A stretch of DNA of 12,987 nt, from positions 1 to 12,987 of the forward strand of contig LSSN01003652.1 of assembly GCA_001970855.1 (NCBI GenBank). Direction: 5' to 3'. How positions within the stretch are numbered: position 1 is the first letter of the stretch; each line of letters starts with the position of its first letter. This document shows, piece after piece, positions 1 to 10,205 of this stretch. A program made the translations under genes and the position numbers. The notes under the pieces are model-generated. The model saw nothing but the letters and a program-made list of their open reading frames with translations. It was not told the origin of the DNA and did not search any database. The DNA comes from Smittium culicis (Eukaryota; Kickxellomycota; Harpellomycetes; Harpellales; Legeriomycetaceae).

Positions 1-2810
1 ATAATTTAATTTTTGATAAATTCTATTGGCTTAATTAGGAAGTATATTATTATTAATTTATAAGATAAAATAATATTAATAGCTTAATATTTAGACTTTT
101 TTAGACACAAAAAATCCATTAAATCCTATTTTATTAGTTGATCTCACATCTGATATAATATCAAAAATAAATTCTTCAGGATATCACAGATTTTTAATTA
201 TATTGATTTAGGAATATAGAAGTGATACCCAAGAGAATAAAACGATATTAGATGTTATAAATGACAACAATTCATAAAAGAATAAGAATATACAAGAGTA
301 TGTTTTAATTAAAAACAAAACTTAAAACTTAGAAATATTATGTTGATTAAGTATTCGAGTAATTTAGTTGCTCTATTATTCATTTCTAGAGGAGAATAAA
401 TAATCGCAGATTACATATAATAAGTATATGCATCAAATGCCTCTTTTTGTCATAAACTTGAAGTCATTTATATGGTATACGGAATTAAATAGTATTAAAA
501 AGTCGAGAAAATTACACAATTAAAATTTAGATTGAAAATTTTTTAAATGTCTCTTAAAAATTATCAGTGTGGATATTGGTAGCATTATACTATAATTCAT
601 GATTAATAGACACATGTTATCATCAAATATCTAGATCATTTCATTTTTAAATCGATATAAAAAAAAATACTAGTAAATCAGAAAAAAACTATGAAGATTT
701 TTATATTGCGACAGTTAAAATTAGAATTGATCTAAAAGATATATAAATTAAAACTATTTGCATTCTGTTCTATAAAGAAATCGAATAACTATAACTCAAA
801 AAAATATAATCGCATTTAAAATAATCATATTAATTTTTAACAAAATTCGAAAACTAAAATGTTATAAATTATAAAACTTTTAATTAAACAAATATTTTTA
901 TAATTAATTAATTTATATATAATTTATAGAATCAAAAAATATTTTTCTGGCTTTAATTAAATATAGTAAACTTTTTTAGATACGGAAAAATAGCATAGAA
1001 TGATAGAAAGGAATTTTATAAATCTTCAAAATTTTATATTTATTCGATATATAAACATAATTATACCAATTATTGAGTAATAATAATATGATAGTACGAT
1101 AGGATTAGAATTAATATTTTCTAAATCATAGAGATTTAGAAATTTAATTTAAATATTTTTTTATCTATTTTGTGCGTTAAAATAGCTTTAGTTAAAGAAT
1201 TAAAAGGATAATATAAGCAAAAAAATAGGTAAGTGGTATTTTATTAAATATTTTTTATCTGAATTGGAAGCGATACAGTCAATTTAGCTTTAAATAATTA
1301 TTAATGATCGAAATGAATATAAATTATCTAAAAAAACAGTTTAAATTTAATATATTTTAAATCTCGTATTTATAAGGATCCAATGATTCAAAATAAAACT
1401 ATAATATTAGAAAAAAAATTTTTAATACATACAAAATCAGGGGTTATTATCGTAATTAAGAGCCGTAGGTGAATTTGTCGAATACATATATATATATTAA
1501 TTATTTAATTATTCTGAGATTAGAAATTTATAAAAAGTATATACAATGGATATATAGAGATACTTTATAAATCAAATGGCTTGTAGATAATATAATAGTT
1601 ATAATAATCACGTGTATTAATATATGTATATTAGTTATTAGATGAAAAATAAAGTATTAAATTTAATGTGTATTCAAACAGGTAACTTTCTCCAAATATA
1701 AATTAATTATATTACTTATAAAAATTTTGATATAAATTAATTTTTTTGCTCATTATTTTTATTATATTTAAAAGAAAAACTTAATCATTAAATTAAAAAT
1801 TTTATACGTTGTGTGTATATTTTTATTCATAGTATTTACCGATATCTAATATAGTTGGTCGTAAAATTGGCTTAAAGCTGATCTATTATTATAGAAAATA
1901 TTATAGAATAAAACTAGTTATTTCTTTAATTATAAAAATAGTAACAAGTTTATTTTATAATATCTAAAATTTTTATTTTGAGCTTTTAGAGCGTTTATGT
2001 AAGAGTTGGGGATATTATTTTTATTAAATTTACGATTATTAAAAACAAGATTAATTCTAATATAAAAAGATGTAATACTAATATGAGGTAAATATTTATT
2101 AAAAGAAATTCTTTTCTTCAAGAGTAAAGCTTTGTTTATTTAATTTTTTAAAAATTTCACGATTATAATAGATTTTAGTATTTTCAGTGATCATTTTAAT
2201 TTTCAATAATCAATAGTAAATCGATTTTTGTTCTGAAAATGTGCATGTAAGAGTGGCTTCTTACACTTTATCTGTTTATTCTTAAATTTTATATCTCAAA
2301 AGTGTTTAATAAAAAAGGAAAAACATATCGCACTGTTTTTAAACTAAAATTTTAATAATATATAATTTTATTTGAATTAATTTAAGGAAAATGTGAACTT
2401 AGAATTTAAATTCCAAAAAAAGAATTTATTTAACAAATAATTGAACTGAAAATTTTTTCACGTTTATAATACCTGAGTAATAATAATTCTGATTATGATA
2501 TAAATTAAAAGATATAGCAGCAGTAAAATCTAAATTAATTCAAAAACACCTTATTATAAGATCTGAAGATGAAATAAAAGATTAGTTATTAAAAATTAAA
2601 TTATTAAAATTTTTTTAATACACATTTTTCTAAAATGAATCATAAAATAATATAATTCTAGATTTTTTTGACAATTTTTATATTTGCCCCTAATATATTG
2701 TATTTTATTTATTTAAAAAATCCAAAGATTAATAATTTATTATTCATGAAGAAATTTCAAATTTAGCTGGATGATATATTATATTCCATTTTTTTATACA
2801 ATTTATCCTT

Positions 2811-2834
2811 AAATTCATATAACCATATGAATTT
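2811..2834. repeat. 10-bp perfect inverted repeat, 4-base loop
   Basis: AAATTCATAT (2811-2820) is followed by the loop AACC and the exact reverse complement ATATGAATTT (2825-2834). It could extrude as a small hairpin. Such repeats arise by chance fairly often in DNA this AT-rich, so no function is claimed. Confidence 0.6.
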
Positions 2835-4507
2835 TGCGAGAAAATTTTCAGTTTAACCATTTATGAATCATAATAATTAATAAAACTTTCGGGTTATATA
2901 GTTTCATTATCTATATTTATTTACTAATTAAAAATGATTTTTATTCAGATTTCTAAATAAGCGAATATACCATAGATCATTTTACTCTTCCTATTGATTC
3001 ATATCATAATGAATAATTTTAAGCTATAATTACGAATGTCCAAGCTTATTTATTTGTTTATTTAGGCTAATTGTAATAAATCATATATTTTTAATATCAA
3101 TTTTAAATTCAAAAAGGTATAAAATCAAAGTGATTAAAATAACAAAGAAAATGTTAAGAAAATAGTTTTAATGTATTTATTTCATATCAGCATACAATAT
3201 TTTCGTTTCGATCATTCATTATTCGATTAAAATTAACAGCTAAATAATAAAATTTTTATAAATAACCAAAATTAGCAATTATTGTAGGAAATAAATTTTA
3301 ATTAAATTAGACGGCTTATAAATTTATTTATTGATTAAAATATAATTGAATTGCTTAGAAAAATAAAATGGTAATATTGTGAATTGATTATTTATTATTA
3401 ATGAGAAAAAAAACAATAGTTATTAATAAATTTAATTAGAATAAGAACTAAAAAGATAAAAAATTATTTTAAATAAGTTCTTCTGAAACTTATATACTGA
3501 AAAATAAAACACGCTATATAATCATTAATTAAAACTAATTATAATATGCAGTAAATGTAATTAAATTATTATAGAAAAATAGTTATATCAATTAATTTGA
3601 AGTGCTAAATGGTATTAAATCATTGTTTTTTTTTCATTTACTAGTAAAGTTTAAATCTTACTTTTAAAATAAAAAAATCAATTTTAGAGCATTTAGATGC
3701 GATTATATAGTAGTAGTATTATATACAAGATGGAATTTGCAAATTTATTTAAAGATTTAAGAATAGAAGGTGCAATGTAAAAAGTATTTAAATTTTATAA
3801 ATTTTCAGTAGAGAAATAAGAAAGCAACGAATGGATATTGAAACTTTAAGGATTTATAATTATTTATATAATCCGATTTTTTTTATTAAAAAATAAAAAA
3901 AAAAGATATAATTTTATAATTTAACAGTGAAAATTCATTTTTCAATTGAATATTTTTTCTTCCGCTATTGATTTATGAAAATAAATTATTTTATACTAAT
4001 AAATAGTAAATTTTAAATTATTAAACTACCAAAAAATTTAATATTTTTATAAATATAAAGTTGATATTAAAACTTATTAGCTAATGAATATGATTATGTT
4101 AAAGAGTCTAAAGCTTAATTAAAAAGTAAATCGACATTTTTATTATAATTAAATATCAGAAAATAGTAATTATGAACTAAGAGTTTTAATAAATTTAGGG
4201 GAAATTTTTTATTAATGAACAGTTTAATATGAATAGCTATGAACTTGTAAACGAGAAGTCATATAACGTATTTTAATAGGTTCAAATAATTTATGGTTTA
4301 TTTTTTATGACAAAAGTAGATTTTATCGTTTAATTAAAAAGAAAAAAAGCTAAACAACAATGGGAAAAAAATAAAGTTAAAAAAATTATACTATTGAAAA
4401 ATATCAACGGTTATAAGTTTTGAGGAAATAGTATCGGATAATGATTTTTTTAGTAGTCAAAAATATTAGTTAATATATAAATATATTCAGATTATATACC
4501 AAATTAA

Positions 4508-4970
4508 ATTGATTTATCTATTAACACACTTGACTATATTTCAGTTTTAGTTCCTATTTCATACTTTTTATATATTCAAATATTTTATATTTCTAAAAAA
4601 ATTTTCTTTTATACATCTCATAGAGATAAAGTATTATTTTTTTTAGTAGTCGAAGGTGCGGCGAATTTTTTATTTTGATTAATGCTATAACTTGTTTCCC
4701 TGAAATTAAAAATAGGTTATAAAGATAATTATTGAACATTGTTAAATTTAGGAATTATTAGTTATACTAAATCTTATTTGAAGATTTCTGCATCATTTCA
4801 TAAATCAGCAAAAAAGAATTTTTTTTTTGAGAAAATCGGGAATTGAGGTGAAAAAAAAAAACAAAATAATGTATGGTTTGAGATATATATACGAATGTTG
4901 TCAATGTAAACATTAAGTAGTCGTGGAGTGTTAGAAATAAGCTTATGAAATGTTTTTAATATGCTTTGAA
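4508..4970 (+). other. weak trace of an open frame
   Basis: In the plus frame starting at 4508 there is an uninterrupted run to 4675 (56 codons). Stops then follow only at 4676, 4688, 4733, 4844 and about 4907. Over 4621-4921 I count 5 stops in this frame against about 12 and 9 in the other two plus frames. That could be a very old decayed gene or chance, and the translation shows no recognisable domain. Confidence 0.15.
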
Positions 4971-5486
4971 ATAAGTCTACATGTTATTTATCCCTTATCG
5001 TAAATTTGTAAAGTGCTACAAAAAAGAAAATATCTCATCAATTGACCATCATTATAATCAAATAGATGATTATTCTAGTTTTATTACAAAGAGTTTTAAT
5101 ACAATTGAAAGTTTTTATAATAAATTCTATCTTTTCTTTGTGAGTTTTTATGATTCATAAAATTTATTATAATATAATCACATCTATATTCTCCCTTCTT
5201 TCTATTCAAAAAAAAGAGGGTTTATTAACTTTTTTTCTAATAATTTATTTTAAAGCTACAAGAAAAAAAATTGCATTATTCTTATCATTATATCAGAAGA
5301 AATGTGCTATATAAAAAGCACAATTTACTTTCAAAATGAAGGAATATGGAATTTTTTTGATATAATTTTAAATAAGTATTACATTAAAACAGTAAATAGA
5401 AGGTTTTTTATTCTTAGAAGTATAGAAAAAGAGGCTCCAATTTAACTGAAGAAAACCCCTATAACCAAATTTTAAAGTTCTAGGTG

Positions 5487-5503
5487 GAGTATTGGGAATA
5501 CTC
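5487..5503. repeat. 7-bp hairpin with GGG loop
   Basis: GAGTATT, GGG, AATACTC forms a perfect 7-bp stem with a 3-base loop. Nothing nearby supports a tRNA or other structured RNA, so it is recorded only as a structure. Confidence 0.5.
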
Positions 5504-6600
5504 TGACACTTATACCTTTTTTCTAACCATCGCAGTACCAAGCGAAATTAGTTAATAAGGAATTTAAATCCAGTATATAATTGAAAATATATACGCATCA
5601 TAAATAAATCAAAGTATCTTTTGTGGCTTAAACGTACATTAATTTAATACCCATACTTTATATAGATTTAGAGCCAAGAATTTAAAGCAATATATTTTAA
5701 TATATAAGTTTAATCGTATATAAACTACCATAAATGCTTTATTTGAGAAATTTATCCAATTTAATATAATATAATTATCGTTCTATTATTATAACCTAAT
5801 GTTAATTTTTATCATTCCCTTTTTTTAATTTTCAATTTTCAATTATATTGATTTAAGTTGGTAGAGTAGGATAAGAACTTTTAGAAAGATATAAAAGAAT
5901 AAAAGTTCCTGTTTTTTTTTTAAAAAAGAGGGAAAAAATTAGATTTTTTTCAAATTAATCAATAATTACTGAAAAAGGGGTTGGTTTATTTCAGTTAGTT
6001 AATTTATGTTTTCAAATGTGGAGGAAATGGTTGATATTTGTTTCTTATGGGGGCTGATTGAGAGGAGGATTTGTATTCTTGGTTTGAAGTGTTAGCGAAC
6101 AATGTGGGAAATTTGTTAAATAAAAAAATTTATTTAATCTGAGAATAAAAATCCAATATTTTGCTATTAGTAGAAGAGCTGTAAATTAATTATTGCATTT
6201 AAAGATTAACCTATTGTTTTTTTACAAATTATTTTAGATTCTAAACTTGTGCAATATATTTATTACTGGGAAAATGTACCAGATAGGGTATCAGAACAAA
6301 AAATCATCAGCAAAAATAAATAGATGTGTTTGATTATTCCCACGAAGCAGTAATAGAAATCAATTCTTTTAAAAAAAGGTGCATTAATATAGTCTAAAAA
6401 GCCAAGTGTAGATACATTCAAGTTATTTCAACAATTTCAGATTATATTGAATTATTGAGTCCAAAAAAAAAAAAGCGCAGTAAATTTGCGAGCTATTTTA
6501 TTTGAAAAAAAATATCTAATTTCAAAGGCAATTTTTTAACCCTTTCTCTCCCAACAATCTTTAAAAAAAATTAATTTTAGGACTTTTTTATTATTTAATA

Positions 6601-6638
6601 ATAAGTATATTATTTGATATTATTTACAATATACTTAT
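6601..6638. repeat. 11-bp perfect inverted repeat
   Basis: ATAAGTATATT (6601-6611) is matched by its exact reverse complement AATATACTTAT (6628-6638) across a 16-base spacer. The arms do not extend further either way. It could be the remnant of a small inverted-repeat element or chance in AT-rich DNA. Confidence 0.6.
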
Positions 6639-6751
6639 ATTTCTTAAGGCCCTGGAATTGAAGCAATTTAAATGAACACAGTTTGCTATATTTTGTAGAT
6701 ATAAAATAGTCTACCTCACATGAAAGGTTTAATTAAAATCCTAATATGTAA

Positions 6752-7621
6752 GTATTTTTGGATAGTGAGTCTTTAACCCTTTCCGAGGCCAATGCTCATA
6801 TACTGATTTATAAATCATAATTGGAAAAGCCTATTAAAGTTCTTATGCTATTGGATGTATTTTAATCAATAGCTAATAAAAAAATTTCAATCGATATTAA
6901 TTTATCAGCTTATCACTTTGTTGAAAGGCTTTTAAAGTTCAAAAAAAACCAACCATCCCTGAAATGATTAGCCGTCTAAGGGATGGTTGGCTATTATAAA
7001 AATAATTTAGAAAATCCAGCCAATAATCTAATGAATTAAAATTTAATCGCAGATTCTAGTAAATTTTGGCGAGTATGGAATCTAGTATATAATGCTCCGT
7101 TTCTTTTATCAGTACATAATACAAGTAGAACACAACTCCAAGCTTATACAGTGTTAATCAGTTACTAATCTAGTTTTATCTATTGAGCCTTTCAGGAAAG
7201 TTTGGCTTTTTTTGAACTACCAAAATTATCCAAACAAATGACAAAATGAATAATTAATACATTATTCTAAAATATAATTGGCTAATAAATATAGATATAC
7301 CAATAATAAATAGTTTCTACTTTGTTTACCCAAATATGGTTTTTACATAGGACTATGAGTGTTGGACTTGGAATGAGACAATACAAAGTAGATATGGAAT
7401 TAGTTTGTGATTTCCAGAGCCAAAATAATTTGGATATCGCTAATAGATAGCGTTTTTCTTCAAAATTTCTAATTAATATAGGGTATCAGCCAACCAATAC
7501 TCTGGTAGATTTGAGAATTTACGAAATTCAGTTGGATTAACAGGATCAGATCAAGCTAAAGTGTAGAAGAGATATTGGAGGATTGAAAAGCCATAAATTA
7601 TTCACCAAGAAAAAGCCAAGT
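6752..7621 (+). pseudogene. decayed protein gene, possibly helical-repeat type
   Basis: One plus frame (codons in register with 6761, 7040 and 7340) reads like protein over about 870 bases but is broken by stops at 6818, 6863, 6965, 6977, 7037, 7166, 7184 and 7247, a cluster at about 7263-7300, then only 7448 and 7538 up to 7621. Over 7340-7621 I count 2 stops in this frame against about 10 and 8 in the other two plus frames. The 42-codon run 7040-7165 includes FWRVWNLVYNAPFLLSVHN, and 6821-6964 includes VLMLLDVF and AYHFVERLLKF. The amphipathic helix-like pieces faintly recall pentatricopeptide-type proteins, but I cannot name the family. Most interruptions are TAA, TAG or TGA, each one C-to-T or G-to-A step from Gln, Arg or Trp codons. 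Chance or another function cannot be excluded. Confidence 0.35.
6949..6990. repeat. GC-rich 12-bp inverted repeat (hairpin)
   Basis: CCAACCATCCCT (6949-6960) and its exact reverse complement AGGGATGGTTGG (6979-6990) flank an 18-base loop. Seven of 12 stem bases are G or C in an otherwise AT-rich area, making this the strongest hairpin I found in the gene-free part. It lies inside the decayed reading frame, so it may be a later insertion, the end of a small element, or a structured RNA segment. Confidence 0.7.
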
Positions 7622-8107
7622 TAAAGGCATGGGAATTTATTAGCGCGGGTGTCAAACTAAGTGCTAGTTTTGTGTCAAATCCATTTTAGGATAGACAGGC
7701 TTTTCTATACTGAATATGATTAGATTAGATTTAATCCTAACCAATTGGTTGGTCGAAATAAGATAGGATCAAAAATATTTTCCAAACTTACAAATTAAGC
7801 ATAAAAACAATAACTAGTTTTTTTTTTTAGGTATCATAAATATTAAGAAAAAATGGAATTGATTTAGATACTGTAGGTTTGCGTAGGTATAAAAACTCTA
7901 TTAATCTATCATTCAATTTACTTATTTTTTTTCTCATTTTTCTTAGAAAAATCTTTATTTCTTCCTAATAAATCAGTATTTCTGGCTCTTCCCCACTTAT
8001 ATTTTTCTGTGTTTAAAAGAAGCTTCACACACACTCACCTATAAGAAAAACCAATTCTCTTAAGCGTATAATATTGTACTAAAAAGCTAATTCATTTTTA
8101 AAGATAA
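7622..8107. other. ADE4 upstream region
   Basis: This 486-bp stretch between the decayed frame and the ADE4 start holds no gene I can support. It contains a small perfect inverted repeat AAACTA/TAGTTT (7654-7670), the CCAAT palindrome at 7739-7750, and long T-rich and pyrimidine-rich tracts at about 7920-7995. The tracts resemble the nucleosome-poor promoter sequence common before fungal genes. I found no TGACTC (Bas1/Gcn4-type) site in it. Confidence 0.5.
7739..7750. promoter_or_regulatory. palindromic CCAAT-box pair
   Basis: AACCAATTGGTT is a perfect 12-bp palindrome with a CCAAT on each strand, about 360 bp before the ADE4 start codon. CCAAT is the core bound by the Hap2/3/5 (NF-Y) complex in fungi. 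A regulatory role here is inferred from the motif and position only. Confidence 0.35.
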
Positions 8108-10005
8108 ATGTGTGGAATCACTGGTATATACTTAGCCGACAATGGTGCTAATGTAGCTCCTGAGCTCTTAGAATCTCTAAATATTCTCCAACACAGAGGA
8201 CAGGTAACCTCACCACCACCTTTACATTTCGCAAACCTCGTTAACTCCTCAACTATCTTTTTATATTTATAATATATCCTTTTTTCTTAAACTCATACTT
8301 TTTTTACCACTGAAATAGGATTCTGCAGGTATTATTACCTGTGCCGCGAAAGGTAGATTCTTTCAATGCAAAGGAAATGGAATGACCAGCGAAGTTTTTA
8401 CCCGTGATAGAATGCTAGAGTTACGCGGAAATATGGGTATCGGTCACAATAGGTACCCTACTGCTGGGTCAAACAGCTCTTCCGAAGCCCAGCCCTTTTA
8501 TGTCAACAGCCCATATGGAATAGCCTTAGGCCACGTAACCATTTTTTTAACTATCTTTTTATTTAGCTCACGAAAAAAAAAAAAACCTCAGTAGATTGAG
8601 AAATAACTTTTTTTCTAAAATTTTTTATCTATACTTTACAGAATGGTAACATCACAAACACTCAAGAATTGACTGACTATTTGGATAATGTTGCTCACAG
8701 GCACATCAACACCGATTCTGACAGTGAAGTTCTGCTAAACATGCTTGCAACAAATCTAGATAGAACTGGAAAATCAAGGTACTCTATTTACTATTCTCAC
8801 CGACTTTTATTTTCATAATATTGATAATCCCTTATTGACTTCTTCATTCCTCATAAAAAAGCATTCGTTTTTGAATATAAAAAATAATGAATATGTTTTT
8901 TTCATTCTATATTGATAGAATTAACGAAACTGATATATTCAATGCTATTGCTGAGCTTTATAAGCAATGTCATGGAGGTTATGCATGCGTTGCGATGTTG
9001 GCAGGATTTGGTATTATTGGATTCCGTGACCCCAATGCCATTAGACCGCTATGCATTGGAAGAAGAGCATCGGCTACTATAGCTGGAAAATACGATTATA
9101 TGATGGCTAGTGAAAGCGCTGCGCTAGAAGCACTCGAATTTATGGACATTGAGCCAGTATTACCCGGACAAGTAATAATTATCACCAAGAATAACGTTGT
9201 CAAAAAGCAAGTTTTGGAGAACCCAAATTATACACCATGTATATTCGAGTACGTGTACTTTGCTAGAGCTGACTCTATTATTGATGGGATTCCAGTAAAC
9301 GATGCGAGAATGGCCATGGGTGTCAAACTTGCACATACCGTTATGAATGTATTAGGAAAAGACAATGATATTGATTCAGTTATTCCAGTACCAGACACAT
9401 CAAGAATCACAGCGTTGCAGCTATCTCAAGTAATTGGAAGACCATACCGCGAAGGGTTCAATAAGAATAGGTACGTTGGACGAACATTCATCATGCCGGG
9501 TCAAGAGCTGCGTCGCAAAACAGTCAGGAGAAAGCTAAATGCGATGAGGTACGAGTTTGAAGGCAAGAACGTTCTTATTGTTGATGATTCTATTGTCCGT
9601 GGAACAACAAGCAAAGAAATAGTGCAGATGGCAAAAGATGCAGGAGCTAAAAAGGTGTATTTCGCGAGTGCAGCGCCACCAGTCAAGTACCAGAACGTTT
9701 ACGGAATTGACATGCCTTCGAGGAATGAGCTTATTGCGGCATATAATAGCCCTGAACAAGTGGCCAAGATTCTTGGTGCAGACAAAGTTATATTCCAAGA
9801 ACTCGAAGATTTGGTTGATGCGTGCAGGCAGTTTTCAAACAATATTGTTAAATTCGATACTTCAGTTTTCGATGGCGTTTATATCGAAGGAACAGTATCA
9901 GAAAAGTATTTGGAGAGTCTTGAAAATGAGCGTGGCGAGAATGACAGTGCGGTGTTTTCAGGTAGCCCTAACATCTCAGGACTAGACAATATCTATGAGC
10001 GATGA
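8108..10005 (+). CDS. ADE4: amidophosphoribosyltransferase (Ade4/PurF), 4 exons
   Basis: This enzyme makes 5-phosphoribosylamine from PRPP and glutamine, the committed first step of purine synthesis, in the cytosol. Exons are 8108-8203, 8319-8534, 8642-8778 and 8919-10005, giving 511 aa, close to the roughly 510 of yeast Ade4. The start is fixed by MCGITG: Cys2 becomes the N-terminal nucleophile of the glutaminase domain. That domain continues with [21 protein letters not shown] (74-83), [18 protein letters not shown] (104-107) and HINTDSDSE. The phosphoribosyltransferase half has [11 protein letters not shown], the flexible loop [11 protein letters not shown] (333-343) and the PRPP-binding loop [14 protein letters not shown] (368-381). 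No key residue is missing. All three introns lie in the first 811 bp and the last 1087 bp are uninterrupted. CTG at residue 135 stands where Ade4 proteins have Leu. The gene converges with CWF18. Confidence 0.97.
8204..8318 (+). other. ADE4 intron 1 (115 bp)
   Basis: It begins GTAACC and ends AATAG, between codons (phase 0): CAG before, GAT after, joining HRGQ to DSAGI as in the family. A possible branch sequence is CTTAAAC, about 28 bases before the 3' end. Confidence 0.93.
8535..8641 (+). other. ADE4 intron 2 (107 bp)
   Basis: It begins GTAACC and ends TTTACAG, phase 0, joining LGH to NGNIT so that the conserved HNGN is restored. CTAAAA at 8615-8620 is a possible branch site. The exon 2 frame runs on about 20 codons into the intron before a stop, so unspliced RNA would give only a truncated glutaminase domain. 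Confidence 0.93.
8779..8918 (+). other. ADE4 intron 3 (140 bp)
   Basis: It begins with the less usual GTACTC and ends GATAG. It splits an Arg codon (AG|A), joining TGKSR to INETDIFNA, which matches the length and sequence of other Ade4 proteins here. An ATG inside it (8887) is in frame with exon 4 but lies in intron sequence, so it is not a credible start. Confidence 0.9.
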
Positions 10006-10205
10006 TTTTCGGGTTTTATTTTATTTTTTATGCTTTTAGATAATTTGCACTTTTCTTTACTCCTTCATTTATTATTTTATTTTTTACCTTCAACAATAAA
10101 AATACGATTATTTTAATATTGTGACTGTAAGACGGAATATATTGGGTTATTTTACTATAAATATTAGTAGTACATCTAGAAAATAATATTATAAAAAGGA
10201 AAATT
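10006..10205. other. convergent 3' spacer between ADE4 and CWF18
   Basis: A 200-bp AT-rich stretch between the ADE4 stop (TGA, 10003-10005) and the CWF18 stop (TAA, 10208-10206). It must contain the 3' ends of both transcripts. T-rich and A-rich runs are present, but I cannot assign a specific cleavage signal. Confidence 0.6.

Larger units (their letters stand above)
1..5400. other. AT-rich gene-free region
   Basis: No convincing gene is visible on either strand. The longest open frame here (63 codons, minus, 1930-2121) has the Ile/Lys/Asn/Phe-rich composition expected from translating random AT-rich DNA. Hand counts of single 60-base lines give 13% GC (1-60), 15% (2401-2460) and 13% (3961-4020), rising to about 22% near 4.5-4.7 kb; an ADE4 exon line (8401-8460) gives 47%. 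I see no tandem array, no transposase or reverse transcriptase motif, and no tRNA-like A/B boxes. Possible identities are a regional centromere core, a heterochromatic or mutation-degraded block, or simply a long intergenic region of an AT-rich genome. The sequence alone does not choose between them. Confidence 0.7.
5401..6751. other. intergenic stretch with moderate GC
   Basis: GC rises to roughly 30% in places (5461-5520 counted at 32%). No intact gene is visible. Short open runs occur in several frames, such as 6210-6320 (37 codons, plus) and a run ending near 6455 with a helical-repeat look (VDTFKLFQQFQIILNY). They may be the eroded upstream part of the decayed gene at 6752-7621, but frame assignment would have to change between the two, and all three plus frames have similar stop density over 6001-6480. 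Confidence 0.4.

Noticed and set aside
1930..2121. 63-codon minus-strand open frame
   Set aside because: Composition is that of translated AT-rich DNA, there is no recognisable motif, and an open run of this length is expected by chance somewhere in several kilobases of six-frame sequence.
5470..5520. Possible tRNA or structured RNA around the GGAGTATT hairpin
   Set aside because: No A and B box pair and no acceptor-stem pairing could be found. Only a 7-bp hairpin is present.
6001..6480. Clear coding frame continuing upstream of the decayed gene
   Set aside because: All three plus frames have about the same number of stops here and all look vaguely protein-like, so no frame can be preferred by eye.
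6752..7621. A live gene using reassigned TAA/TAG as glutamine
   Set aside because: ADE4 ends in TGA, and CWF18 and RPL43 end in TAA at the expected protein lengths, so normal stop codons are in use. Decay is the simpler reading.
8887..8918. In-frame ATG before exon 4 as an alternative ADE4 start
   Set aside because: It lies within intron 3. The resulting protein would begin with ten non-conserved residues and lack the glutaminase domain and its catalytic Cys. Spliced exons 1-3 supply the conserved N-terminus.
9228..9985. Open frames of 60-115 codons overlapping ADE4 exon 4 on both strands
   Set aside because: They are shadows of the conserved coding frame and have no family resemblance.
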